From contig NZ_JACCFY010000001.1 in NCBI RefSeq assembly GCF_013410745.1, forward strand, positions 2,790,001 through 2,854,000: a stretch of 64,000 bases of DNA, read 5' to 3'. The position numbers were made by a program, and so were the translations under genes. The notes beneath the pieces are model-generated. The model did no database searches, was not told where the DNA came from, and saw only the letters and a list, made by a program, of their open reading frames with translations. This DNA comes from Nesterenkonia xinjiangensis. GTDB lineage: Bacteria > Actinomycetota > Actinomycetes > Actinomycetales > Micrococcaceae. Numbering within the stretch: the stretch's first letter is position 1; each line of letters begins with the position of its first letter. Below are positions 37,078-45,104 of this stretch, in pieces.

Positions 37078-38529
37078 ATGGCCGACATGCTCCCTCGATT
37101 CAGTGTCCTCAACTTCGGGCATCTAGATGCTCGCGAAGAAGCTCAGCTACAGCCGGAGCTTCTCACGGAAGGCTATTTCGATTACCAAAACGCCGCGTAC
37201 GGGCTATCCACAGGGAATACGTGGGGGATCTTGGGGCCGAAAGGTTCCGGGAAATCTGCGGTCCTTGAGAACCTTAGGCTGACATGGCAGGATCGTCATG
37301 ACAGATTTTTCGAGTACTGGGATCTCTCGAATTTCCCGATTGCCGATGTTGCAGAAATAACTCAAGATATCTCTAAAGGGCCCGCAAGAGCGCGTACCTC
37401 CTGGGAGTTTCTTCTTTGGCTCAGAGTGGTTGAGTCTCTGAACAATGATGTAGGCGCCAGCTTGAGTCATGAGTTTGTTGCGCTATTTAAGCGCCTCAAA
37501 AGAGCGGGATTCATTGGATCTGACTGGTCGGTTAGCGTAAATAGGTGGACAGGTGGTGGTCTCGGCGCAGACCTAAAGTTGCTGCAGGGAAGCCTGAGAT
37601 TTAACCGAGAGTCGGTAACTACTCTTGAGGTTTCCAGTGATTTGCGCGAATCCGTTATAAAATCCAAGACAGATTCGAGACACCTAATTGCTGTAGATGG
37701 GCTCGATTCGTTCTTCTTCGAAGTCAGTGATCAGTGGACGTCTCTTGCGGGTCTCCTGTCGGCCATGTCGACGGTTAATCACGCGTTGCGCGGTGCGGGG
37801 TTGCCGATTACAGTTGCAGTTGCGGGTAGATCGGATATCATCGACATGGTTCCAGATCCTGAAACCAATAAGCTCAAAGAGCATTTTATCTATCTAGACT
37901 GGCACTTAAACGGGATTGGTGCGAAGAACCATCTCTGGAAACTTGTCAGCACAAAGGCTGCTGTTATGCATCCCCAGGTAAGAGATATTACTAAACAGTA
38001 CCTGGGGCGCAAAATCGTGGCTGGTGAGCTTGGCCCATATCATGATATATCTCAGATAATTCTCGACAATACGAGACTCCTTCCTCGGGATATTGTTGCC
38101 TTGCTGTCTCATCTCCAGAAGGTTCACACCAGCGAACATCCGGTTCACCCTGAAAAGGTTAAAAGAGCGCTTGAGAGATATTGCGAAGAGTATTTTATTG
38201 GAGAGATATTTAATAATCTCGCAGGGATCTTGCCGAGCAACAGGGCTCGGGAGCTCTCGAGCTTCCAGGATGCGCTGCGCGCTTCACCAAGCCGTCTTTT
38301 CACAATGGATTACATGACTACTGAGCTCAGAGGCGAATTGGAGCCTTCTGAAATCAAAAAGCTTCTTAAGCAGCTATTCGAAGTTGGTGGAATTGGAGTC
38401 AAGTCCGGAGAGCATACAGATTTCACTTTCCGTAGAACTTCTGGTGGGGCCTTCACTACTCGCGGAAAATTCATGCTTCACGATGCGCTTACCCGTGCTT
38501 GGAATAAGCCTTGGCGAGACAAGTCGTAG
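37078..38529 (+). CDS. Sll1717-type P-loop ATPase (STAND/AAA-like)
   Basis: A 483-residue NTPase. FSVLNFGHLDAREEAQLQPE at residues 8-27 is the entry signature of the family; Walker A is GPKGSGKS (53-60) and Walker B is HLIAVDGLDSFF (202-213) with D207 and D210. A long alpha-helical C-terminal part follows. An in-frame ATG at 36886 would add 64 residues unlike the family, so I use ATG 37078, although it has no clear ribosome site. The gene is visibly AT-richer than all its neighbours and uses AT-ending codons, a sign of recent transfer. Its end overlaps a small HEPN-like ORF. Confidence 0.8.
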   Translation: MADMLPRFSVLNFGHLDAREEAQLQPELLTEGYFDYQNAAYGLSTGNTWGILGPKGSGKSAVLENLRLTWQDRHDRFFEYWDLSNFPIADVAEITQDISKGPARARTSWEFLLWLRVVESLNNDVGASLSHEFVALFKRLKRAGFIGSDWSVSVNRWTGGGLGADLKLLQGSLRFNRESVTTLEVSSDLRESVIKSKTDSRHLIAVDGLDSFFFEVSDQWTSLAGLLSAMSTVNHALRGAGLPITVAVAGRSDIIDMVPDPETNKLKEHFIYLDWHLNGIGAKNHLWKLVSTKAAVMHPQVRDITKQYLGRKIVAGELGPYHDISQIILDNTRLLPRDIVALLSHLQKVHTSEHPVHPEKVKRALERYCEEYFIGEIFNNLAGILPSNRARELSSFQDALRASPSRLFTMDYMTTELRGELEPSEIKKLLKQLFEVGGIGVKSGEHTDFTFRRTSGGAFTTRGKFMLHDALTRAWNKPWRDKS

Positions 38530-38720
38530 ACGACATTGCTGAGTATCTAGACAGCGACGACGCCCGACTTCGGCGGGAGTTGTCATTCATGGTGGACCGC
38601 AGGAAAAGGACCGCTCACGGCATGAGCGCGGGGGTGCATCGACGAAAAGCGATTGACCTTGCGGAAGTAGCGTTGGAGCTCGGCGCATGGATCGAAACCC
38701 TTTTCGACCCGCGCCAGTGA
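38511..38720 (+). CDS. Mini HEPN-like ORF overlapping the ATPase gene
   Basis: A 69-codon frame from TTG 38511 overlaps the last 19 nt of the ATPase gene. It contains MVDRRKRTAHG, which fits the HEPN ribonuclease core R-x4-H, followed by a helix AIDLAEVALELGAWIETLFD like the last helix of HEPN domains. HEPN domains are normally 100-140 residues, so this is either a minimal form, a piece of a longer protein broken by a frameshift at the junction, or chance. The G+C content is higher than that of the ATPase. Confidence 0.5.
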   Translation: MARQVVDDIAEYLDSDDARLRRELSFMVDRRKRTAHGMSAGVHRRKAIDLAEVALELGAWIETLFDPRQ

Positions 38721-38870
38721 TGCGTCATCTTAGGCTCCGCATTCACCGCAGGTGTCACGTGCGATGCCTGACTCCTTACGCCTCGTGCCTAGATCAGTGC
38801 GCATCAGACGTGAACCGTCCTCAGAAGGGTTCAAGACAATTTGCGGACCGCAGAAGCTGGGAGGAGAAAG

Positions 38871-40937
38871 ATGAAAACTCCGGGCCAGGCAACTAGCCTC
38901 GAACAGCGGATCCGTGCCCTCACCACTGCGCAGCCCTTCGCAGTCCACTGGGAGATCCGGGACCTGTCTTCCAAGAACTCCGTCACCATCGGCAACGGCG
39001 CCGACGTCCAGGTCGCGTCCTTTAGCACCCGGAAGGTCAGCGTGCTGCTGGTCTGCCTCACCCTGGTCCAGCATGGAAAGCTGTCCCTGGACCAGCGGCT
39101 GCCCATCACCGCGGAGATGGCCGAGGGTGTGCAGGCCGGCATCATGAAGGACCTCGCCGCCGGCGTCGAGCTCAGCCTCGAGGACCACCTGCGGCAGATG
39201 ATGATCACCTCGGACAACATCTGCACTCAGCTCGTCTTCGACGCCATCGGCGCAGCCGCCGAGGCGACCAGCCTGCACCAGGACGATCGCGCCGCCGCGG
39301 CTCTGCAGCAGGTCAACGACTACTGCGCCTGGATTGGCATGCGCGCCACCCTGCACCGGGAGATCTTCCCGCGCAGCGGCGACCTGACCTGGCATCACAG
39401 CATCGAGGCGACGACCGTCACCACCGCCGCCGACCAGGCCCACCTGCTTGCACAGCTCGGCCGCGGCACGCAGGGCACCGAGGCCGCCGAACTTCTGCAT
39501 CTCACCCCTGAGCTGTGCCGATTCGCCGTCGAACTCATGCGTGGCCTCTACACGCCCCTGCTCGGCGCGGAGACCATTGCGCTGCGCTTCGGGGAGAAGA
39601 ATGGCCGCGGCCTGCGCAGCCTCTCCCAGGTCGGGCTCGCCACCACCGACGACGGTGCCCCGGTCGCCGCCGTCGCGGTCTTCGCCGAGAGCATCCCCAC
39701 CCAGTTGCCCGACGGGACCCCTGGCCGTATTGCCGCCTACGAGCTCTTCGGCCAGATCGGGCAGACGATCGAAGCGTGGCACCTGGGGGAGCGACAGCCT
39801 GAACCCCGCCAACTCCTGCGTCTGAACCCCCATCAGGATCTCGGCGCCACCGACGCTCAACTGGAGGCGGTCATGTCCCACCAGGGCGTGCTGGCGGCCA
39901 GCGGGGGAGTCACCGACAGCGACACCACCTACGCCGAAATCGGTCGGGACGTCGTGAGCAACCGGGAGTTCCACCCGCTCGCCGGCTCCGGGAAGTTCCT
40001 CGCCGCGCTCGCCCTCGCTCAACGTGAGGCCGCGGATCCCGGCTTGCTGGAGGCGTCGGTGACCCTGACCGCCGAGCACCGGCGCCGCGCCGCCGTCGGG
40101 CCGCTGCATATCTCGCCCGGTTCCGGCCAGAACGCTGGTACGGGCCAGGGCGCGGGCCAAGCCGCGGACGAGCTGACGCTGAGCCTGCACGACGCACTCG
40201 GGCTCATCATCCGCACCTCTGACGCCGCGACCTCCTTGGCCGTGCGGGACGCCCTGGAGGCCAGGGGAGTGGACCTTCTCGCCGAGACCCGTGGGTTCCT
40301 TGAAAGGTTCAACCCTCCGGGCCAGACCCTGATTCACACCCAGATCACCGGGTTCGAAGACTGGGGGGCCGCCCGTGGCGACCTGCTGACTGGAGAGACC
40401 TCACCCCACGAGCTGCGGCAGCTTCTCATGCTCGTCACCGGTTATGGCGGGCTCCTCGGTGAAGAACTGCCCGACCGCGGAGAACCCCTCGTGGCTCCGT
40501 CTGCCGCGAGCCGCATGCTGGGCTGGATGTCCCCGGTCTTCGAACCTGCAGGGCTCGCCTGGGCGTTGCCCGGCTACGGGCCGAAGAAGGTGCCCCAGTG
40601 GACGGTCTCCGGGCTGGAGACCCGGGGCCCGAGGACCCCGGCTGCGGACGGAGCCTCCGACGCCCACGACGACGCTGACGCCGAGACCCACCCTGAGGGC
40701 TGGACGTCCGTGCTCATCACCCGCCGTCCCGGCGTGGAGCCCACGCAGGGAGGGGTGCTGTGGATGGCCGCCTACGTGCCTGCCGGCCCCACCGAAGCCG
40801 CTCCCGAGGCGCCGACGCGCACCGGACGCGACGCGGCTCGGATCTTCGGTGAGCTCGGGCTGACCCTGCACCGGCGCGGACTTAGTCGGGCAAAGCTCCG
40901 CGGGAGTGTGGCCCCGATGTACATCAGCGACAGCTGA
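38871..40937 (+). CDS. Serine hydrolase with two beta-lactamase-like domains, second degenerate
   Basis: A 688-residue protein. Domain 1 (about 1-310) has all class A beta-lactamase-like motifs: S52-T-R-K55, S114-D-N116 and a GEKNG box near 242. Domain 2 (about 325-680) shows the same layout, but GSGK replaces the S-x-x-K motif and SDA replaces SDN, so it probably lacks catalysis. There is no signal peptide, which is odd for a cell-wall or antibiotic-acting enzyme. ATG 38871 has GGAGGAG upstream. Function could be an esterase or amidase; substrate is unknown. Confidence 0.85.
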   Translation: MKTPGQATSLEQRIRALTTAQPFAVHWEIRDLSSKNSVTIGNGADVQVASFSTRKVSVLLVCLTLVQHGKLSLDQRLPITAEMAEGVQAGIMKDLAAGVELSLEDHLRQMMITSDNICTQLVFDAIGAAAEATSLHQDDRAAAALQQVNDYCAWIGMRATLHREIFPRSGDLTWHHSIEATTVTTAADQAHLLAQLGRGTQGTEAAELLHLTPELCRFAVELMRGLYTPLLGAETIALRFGEKNGRGLRSLSQVGLATTDDGAPVAAVAVFAESIPTQLPDGTPGRIAAYELFGQIGQTIEAWHLGERQPEPRQLLRLNPHQDLGATDAQLEAVMSHQGVLAASGGVTDSDTTYAEIGRDVVSNREFHPLAGSGKFLAALALAQREAADPGLLEASVTLTAEHRRRAAVGPLHISPGSGQNAGTGQGAGQAADELTLSLHDALGLIIRTSDAATSLAVRDALEARGVDLLAETRGFLERFNPPGQTLIHTQITGFEDWGAARGDLLTGETSPHELRQLLMLVTGYGGLLGEELPDRGEPLVAPSAASRMLGWMSPVFEPAGLAWALPGYGPKKVPQWTVSGLETRGPRTPAADGASDAHDDADAETHPEGWTSVLITRRPGVEPTQGGVLWMAAYVPAGPTEAAPEAPTRTGRDAARIFGELGLTLHRRGLSRAKLRGSVAPMYISDS

Positions 40938-40940
40938 TCG

Positions 40941-41864
40941 TCAGCGGCTGAGCAGCTCCTTAGTCTCGGTCCCGGGTACTGCGACTGAGACCTGAGTACC
41001 CCACGGGTCGGTGGTCACCACGCGGTGGCCGTCGTCGTCGAAGTTCAGCCCCCGCATCCGGTAGCGTGCCACCAGGGCGTCCAGGTCTTCTCGGCCGGGC
41101 ACGGTGATCGCCAGATCCCCCAGCCCCAACCGGGAGGCGCGCGGCCCAGCCCCGCCGCTGTTCCAGGTGTTCATCGCCACGTGGTGGTGATACCCGCCGG
41201 CCGAGGCGAACAGCGCCCCCGGCAGGCTGGCGGTCGGGTCGAAGCCCACCGCGCCCACGTAGAACTCCCGGGCACGGGCGACGTCGCCCACCTGCAGGTG
41301 CACATGCCCCACCTTCCCGGCCCGGGCCGATCCGGCGTCGAGCACCTCCTGGTCCAGGTGGCGGCGCAGATACGCTCGCGGATCCAGCGGGCGGGTGCCC
41401 ATGCGGATCTGCGTGCCGTGGACCTCCCAGGTGTCCCGCGGCCGATCCCGGTAGAGCTCGATGCCGTTGCCCTCCGGGTCGGTGAAGTAGAAGGCCTCGC
41501 TGACCAGATGATCACTGGAGCCCACGAACCGGGACTGCGGATGCTGGGCCGCCCGGTGCACCGTGGCCGCCAGGGAGGCCTCGTCCTCGAACAGGAACGC
41601 CGTGTGGAAAAGGCCCGCCTCGCGCGGATCCACGCTCGGCAGATCCGGGGTGTGGATCAGCCGCACCATCGGGGTGGCGCCGCGGCCCAGCACCCGGTGG
41701 ACCTCCCGGCCCCGGGTGCGCTCCTGCAGCGGCTCCATGGCCAGGGCGGTCTCGTAGTAGGCGGACATCGCCTCCAGGTCACCCACCCGCAGGGTGACCG
41801 CATCCATTCCGGTGGCGGGGTTCAGGATGCGGCCGTCAGCGGCGGGGGAGTGCTGGGTGTCCAT
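40941..41864 (-). CDS. VOC family protein with two glyoxalase/dioxygenase domains
   Basis: A 307-residue protein with two vicinal-oxygen-chelate modules (about residues 18-145 and 185-300). Metal-ligand-like positions include the HTAFLF strand, IELYRDRP, VGHVHLQVGD and HHHVAMNTW. It resembles the YfiE/CatE catechol-2,3-dioxygenase-like group of Firmicutes and Actinobacteria. Its stop lies 3 nt from the convergent stop of the serine hydrolase gene. Substrate not determined. Confidence 0.88.
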   Translation of the reverse strand: MDTQHSPAADGRILNPATGMDAVTLRVGDLEAMSAYYETALAMEPLQERTRGREVHRVLGRGATPMVRLIHTPDLPSVDPREAGLFHTAFLFEDEASLAATVHRAAQHPQSRFVGSSDHLVSEAFYFTDPEGNGIELYRDRPRDTWEVHGTQIRMGTRPLDPRAYLRRHLDQEVLDAGSARAGKVGHVHLQVGDVARAREFYVGAVGFDPTASLPGALFASAGGYHHHVAMNTWNSGGAGPRASRLGLGDLAITVPGREDLDALVARYRMRGLNFDDDGHRVVTTDPWGTQVSVAVPGTETKELLSR

Positions 41865-42029
41865 GGGCGATCGTCCTTGCGTCGTCGGGCCCCGGGGATC
41901 AGGAGACCAGTTGGTTGTTGCTACAAGTGAGAACGTGGAGATGCGGCGAATTGTTCCCCGGTGCGTCGGCGTGGGTGCTGTTGACCTGATCGCGATCCTG
42001 TAAGCCCTGGTCCATGTTCTAGTCGTGGA

Positions 42030-42196
42030 GAACTCACGGACAAAGACTGGGAACGCATCGAACCTCTGCCTCCCGCCAATCGCCGAGGCTACCGGTGGCG
42101 AGATCTGCCCGAGTGCTACGAGTCCTGGAAGACCGCTTATGAACGGCTACGGGTCTGACCCTCACCATCGCCAGCACCGTGTTGTGGCTGCGATGA
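42030..42196 (+). pseudogene. Internally deleted IS5-family transposase remnant
   Basis: From 42030 the frame reads ELTDKDWERIEPLPPANRRG, then YRWRDLPECYESWKTAYERL, the N-terminal part of an IS5/IS427 transposase with the HPVINGILW segment missing. In the next frame, directly after, it reads LTIASTVLWLR and stops at 42194-42196, which is the C-terminal end of the same kind of transposase. The whole middle, including the catalytic DDE region, is gone. Confidence 0.75.
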
Positions 42197-42247
42197 CTCA
42201 CAGGAGACGCCCTAGACGGCGGAGACCATCCTGAACTGTTGGATAGC

Positions 42248-42721
42248 TCAGTCAACGTCTCGTATCGCGTGACGGATACTCGCGTCGAGGACTTTCTTAG
42301 TTCGCCCTTGCTTCCACGGCTTGAAGGTCCACAGAAGAATCTGTGAAACCGTCAGGAAGGCGCAAGAACCCACGACAACGCCCCACGCGACAGAATCCAG
42401 GATTGCCCCAGAAGTGAGTCCGGTGATGGCCGGGACAAGAGCGTATGCTCCGGTGACCCATATCGAGGAAGGCGTGAGTTGTTGTTGCCGGACAGCCTCT
42501 ACACGGTAGGTCATCAGGTTCACTGTCTCTGAAATCAGGATCGTCATAGTCCCAGTCCAAGCCATCGTCCCGATGTCAGGAGGGTCAAGGAGTAGGAAGT
42601 TGCCGGTGGCCGCACTGCTGAGGAAAAGAACAGCGAACCAGATCGGGGCGAGAAACGCATGACCGAAGACCGCAGCCCCGAACGATGGGAGATATTCAGA
42701 TGCTCGGAATAGACGCAACAT
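42248..42721 (-). CDS. Hypothetical membrane protein
   Basis: A 157-residue protein with about four hydrophobic segments (roughly residues 14-38, 48-70, 88-106, 112-130) and a basic C-terminus. Its start lies 6 nt downstream of the stop of a small exported protein, so the two form an operon. I do not recognise a family. A membrane partner or immunity protein for the exported product is possible but unproven. Confidence 0.65.
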   Translation of the reverse strand: MLRLFRASEYLPSFGAAVFGHAFLAPIWFAVLFLSSAATGNFLLLDPPDIGTMAWTGTMTILISETVNLMTYRVEAVRQQQLTPSSIWVTGAYALVPAITGLTSGAILDSVAWGVVVGSCAFLTVSQILLWTFKPWKQGRTKKVLDASIRHAIRDVD

Positions 42722-42727
42722 GTGTCG

Positions 42728-43084
42728 TTAGACCATGCAAGCGTCGATAACGGAATTGACTCCGAGGACCTTAACGGTGAGCTCGGGATCAACTGTGGTG
42801 AGGTCGCCGAGTTCTTGACTCAGCCGCGCCTTGCGGTCTGGAAGATCCTCTGGCGGAGCTTCCCGGAGATCTTCAGGAAGGTCCTCCAGGGCGCTCAGGA
42901 TCTCCTCGATCTGCGCCTCAAGCTGCGCTTCGGTCTCGGCGGAGGTGAGAGCGGCCGCCCCGTTAGAGGAGCCTCGCGCTGACGCAGAGGTTGCTCGAGA
43001 AGGCGTAGCTCCGACGAAGTGACTACCGGCGAGAAGACCTAATGTTCCACTTCCTGCTGTCGTCAGAAATGCTCGTCCTTGCAT
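42728..43084 (-). CDS. Small putative exported protein
   Basis: A 118-residue protein starting MQGRAFLTTAGSGTLGLLAG, a short basic N-terminus plus a hydrophobic stretch like a signal peptide, with possible cleavage near residue 26-33. The mature part is a charged helix rich in Glu, Leu and Ala, ending VIDACMV with a single near-terminal cysteine. It precedes a membrane protein gene by 6 nt. No known family. It lies next to an ISL3 relic. Confidence 0.6.
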   Translation of the reverse strand: MQGRAFLTTAGSGTLGLLAGSHFVGATPSRATSASARGSSNGAAALTSAETEAQLEAQIEEILSALEDLPEDLREAPPEDLPDRKARLSQELGDLTTVDPELTVKVLGVNSVIDACMV

Positions 43085-43162
43085 CGGAGGAAACCTCTCA
43101 GGCGGGGAGCTCGACTATTCGACCCTAAGGGCACTGCTGGACGGTAGTAAAGCCCGCAAGAG

Positions 43163-43440
43163 GGCTCTTCGGACGTCAGGAGCTCATCGCAGATGAGGGG
43201 GTAGCAAGGGGCTGAATCCTCCGGTATCCAGCAGGGCCCGGAGGATGCGGTTGGCCAGGTGTCGGAATGCCAGAGCGGTTCCACGCAGATGTTCCCATCG
43301 GCCGTTGATCACCTCGGGCTGCCGCTGCGGCACCGCGCGGCTCAGGGGGTCGATTGCCTCGATGAACACTGCTTGCCCGTGCTTTCCGGGGCGACGACAT
43401 TCTGGGCATCCGTAGTCGCGGACACGTACCCGGAGCATGG
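43163..43440 (-). pseudogene. ISL3-family transposase 3' remnant
   Basis: In the frame ending at 43184 the minus strand reads VINGRWEHLRGTALAFRHLA followed by NRILRALLDTGGFSP, which matches the C-terminus of ISL3-type transposases. About 20 nt past the stop is GGCTCTTC (43163-43170), the typical end of ISL3 terminal repeats. Only the tail of the element remains, and it is joined to the 3' end of the alpha/beta hydrolase gene. The upstream boundary is uncertain. Confidence 0.75.
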
Positions 43441-44426
43441 TGGTCTCCCGTCCACCGAGCCGTTCCCCTCGCCGTAGCGCGGTCGTCCTCGCGTCGTCGA
43501 GGGAGCCCTCGGGCGACCTGCGCGGAGCTGATTTCCCGGACGGACTCGACGATCCGCCGTCGTGCCCTCCGCCCTTCCGGAGTCGGCAGCAGGGGGTAGA
43601 CATGCAGATGCCCGGGCTGCTCATGGAACTCCACATCCACTCCAGACTCGCGGGCGTTGCGCACGAAGAGCCTGGTGTCCGGGTTCAAGATGTCTCGAGT
43701 GCCGCTGAAGATCATCACGCCGCTGATGCCTTGGAAGCCTCCCAGGATCGGGTTGAGGATGGGATCCTCTCCATGCTCACCGATCCACATCTCCGCCACC
43801 TCGAGCTGGCCCTTCTTCACCAGCCATGGGTCCGAGGGCTGGACGGCGTCGATCTCAGGATTGGTGAATCGCAGATCGAGCGCGGGCGAGACCAGCACGG
43901 TCAGAGCGGTCGGCACGCGGCGTTCCGCCAGTAGGAGGCTTGCCGACATCGCGATGCTGCCCCCGGCGGAATCGCCCATGAGCACCATCTGCTGTTCATG
44001 CTGCTCACAGAGCTCCGCGATGCGCGGCACCACCGTCTCCGCCGTGCCGCCCTCATGGGCGAGGGGATACACCGGCATGATTACCGAGACCGATGCCTCG
44101 TGGGCGAGTTGCTGCACCCACCGCCAATGGGCTCCCGCAGCCTCATGTATCCAGCCCCCTCCATGGAGGTAGACCACAGTGCCGTGCGCTTCAGCATGGG
44201 CAGGGGAGATGGTGTAGATGCGCCACCCTCTGTCCCAGGTGGCTGTGACCGTGACGTCCCGGCGCAGTCGCTTCGGCGGGTTGACCGGTCGAGGCCGCAG
44301 CTTCAGCTTGTCAAGATGCCGACGCACGTGTGCACGAGTGCGGTAGTTCCGGTTGGCTCGCCGCAGCCGCATGGCTGCAGGCAGGAGCCTGGCGGTCAGG
44401 CTCATATCCTGCTTCGACTCACCCAT
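43176..44426 (-). CDS. Alpha/beta hydrolase (HSL/acetylesterase type) with ISL3-derived tail
   Basis: A 416-residue frame. Residues 1-300 are a complete hormone-sensitive-lipase-type esterase: oxyanion HGGGW at 88-92, nucleophile S153 in GDSAGG, D245 in GTRDILNPD and H273 in QPGHLHVYPLL. Such enzymes usually end near residue 300-310; here about 105 further residues, rich in Arg, Pro and Gly, are read out of frame through the ISL3 relic. The insertion probably removed the original stop. The start lies 3 nt after the TetR gene, so it is the last gene of the TetR/Pip operon. Confidence 0.85.
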   Translation of the reverse strand: MGESKQDMSLTARLLPAAMRLRRANRNYRTRAHVRRHLDKLKLRPRPVNPPKRLRRDVTVTATWDRGWRIYTISPAHAEAHGTVVYLHGGGWIHEAAGAHWRWVQQLAHEASVSVIMPVYPLAHEGGTAETVVPRIAELCEQHEQQMVLMGDSAGGSIAMSASLLLAERRVPTALTVLVSPALDLRFTNPEIDAVQPSDPWLVKKGQLEVAEMWIGEHGEDPILNPILGGFQGISGVMIFSGTRDILNPDTRLFVRNARESGVDVEFHEQPGHLHVYPLLPTPEGRRARRRIVESVREISSAQVARGLPRRREDDRATARGTARWTGDHHAPGTCPRLRMPRMSSPRKARASSVHRGNRPPEPRGAAAAARGDQRPMGTSAWNRSGIPTPGQPHPPGPAGYRRIQPLATPSSAMSS

Positions 44427-44429
44427 GCC

Positions 44430-45104
44430 CTACCCCAGCCCTCCGGCGGACATCGCCACCAGCGCCTGCACGCAGTCCTCCTCGGACCACTCCTGGTGGG
44501 TGGTGTGCTGCTCGATGCTCAACGTCACCGCCGCCGACAGCAGGGAGGTCGCCATGATCTCCAGCCGGGCCGGGGACGACGGCGTCTCGGCGTGCCCTTC
44601 AGCCACTCGGGCCGCGTCGAGCCGGGCCAGCCGGTCGGTCAGCAGACCTACGATGGCCTCCTTCTCGGCGCGCAGCTGCTGGGACTCGTCATCCCGGCGT
44701 CGAGCCAACGCATAGGCCACCAGTCCGGTGAAGGACGGGTACTCGCGCAGGAACGCGAAGGCCGCACGGATCTGCGCGGTGAGGCTGGCCCGGACGGAGG
44801 CGAGGTCGCCGACGTCGTCGAGGTCATCCATGATGCGCTGCAGCTCCTCCGCCCCATGCACCAGCATCTGCCGGACCAGGTTCTCCTTGGAACCGAACTG
44901 GTAGTACACCGAGCCCTTGGCCACACCGGCGATCGCCGCCAGCTCCTCCACGGAATGCTCTTGCACGCTGCGGTGATCATCCAGGGCCATCATCGCCTGC
45001 AGCAGACGCACCCGGGCTGAACCCCGCCGTGGACCTCCTCGTGAGCTCGCTCGTGAACCCGCGGCTGCCTGCGGCCCGCTGTCAGTCTCGCTCACCGCGC
45101 TCAT
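44430..45104 (-). CDS. TetR-family transcriptional regulator
   Basis: A 224-residue repressor. The HTH is at about residues 50-80 (SVEELAAIAGVAKGSVYYQF then GSKENL), the standard TetR arrangement, and the C-terminal ligand domain is helical. The ATG overlaps the stop of the Pip gene (4 nt). A perfect 6-bp-arm palindrome lies upstream of the first gene of this operon and is the likely autoregulatory site. Confidence 0.92.
   Translation of the reverse strand: MSAVSETDSGPQAAAGSRASSRGGPRRGSARVRLLQAMMALDDHRSVQEHSVEELAAIAGVAKGSVYYQFGSKENLVRQMLVHGAEELQRIMDDLDDVGDLASVRASLTAQIRAAFAFLREYPSFTGLVAYALARRRDDESQQLRAEKEAIVGLLTDRLARLDAARVAEGHAETPSSPARLEIMATSLLSAAVTLSIEQHTTHQEWSEEDCVQALVAMSAGGLG

Noticed and set aside
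38721-38870. Possible tRNA or attachment site between the HEPN-like ORF and the serine hydrolase
   Set aside because: A GGTTCAAG-like stretch is visible but no cloverleaf can be folded around it, and no matching repeat is seen at the other end of the island.
33427-43440. Prophage or integrative element
   Set aside because: No integrase, capsid, terminase, conjugation or replication gene was found; the region is better described as an accessory island with IS relics.
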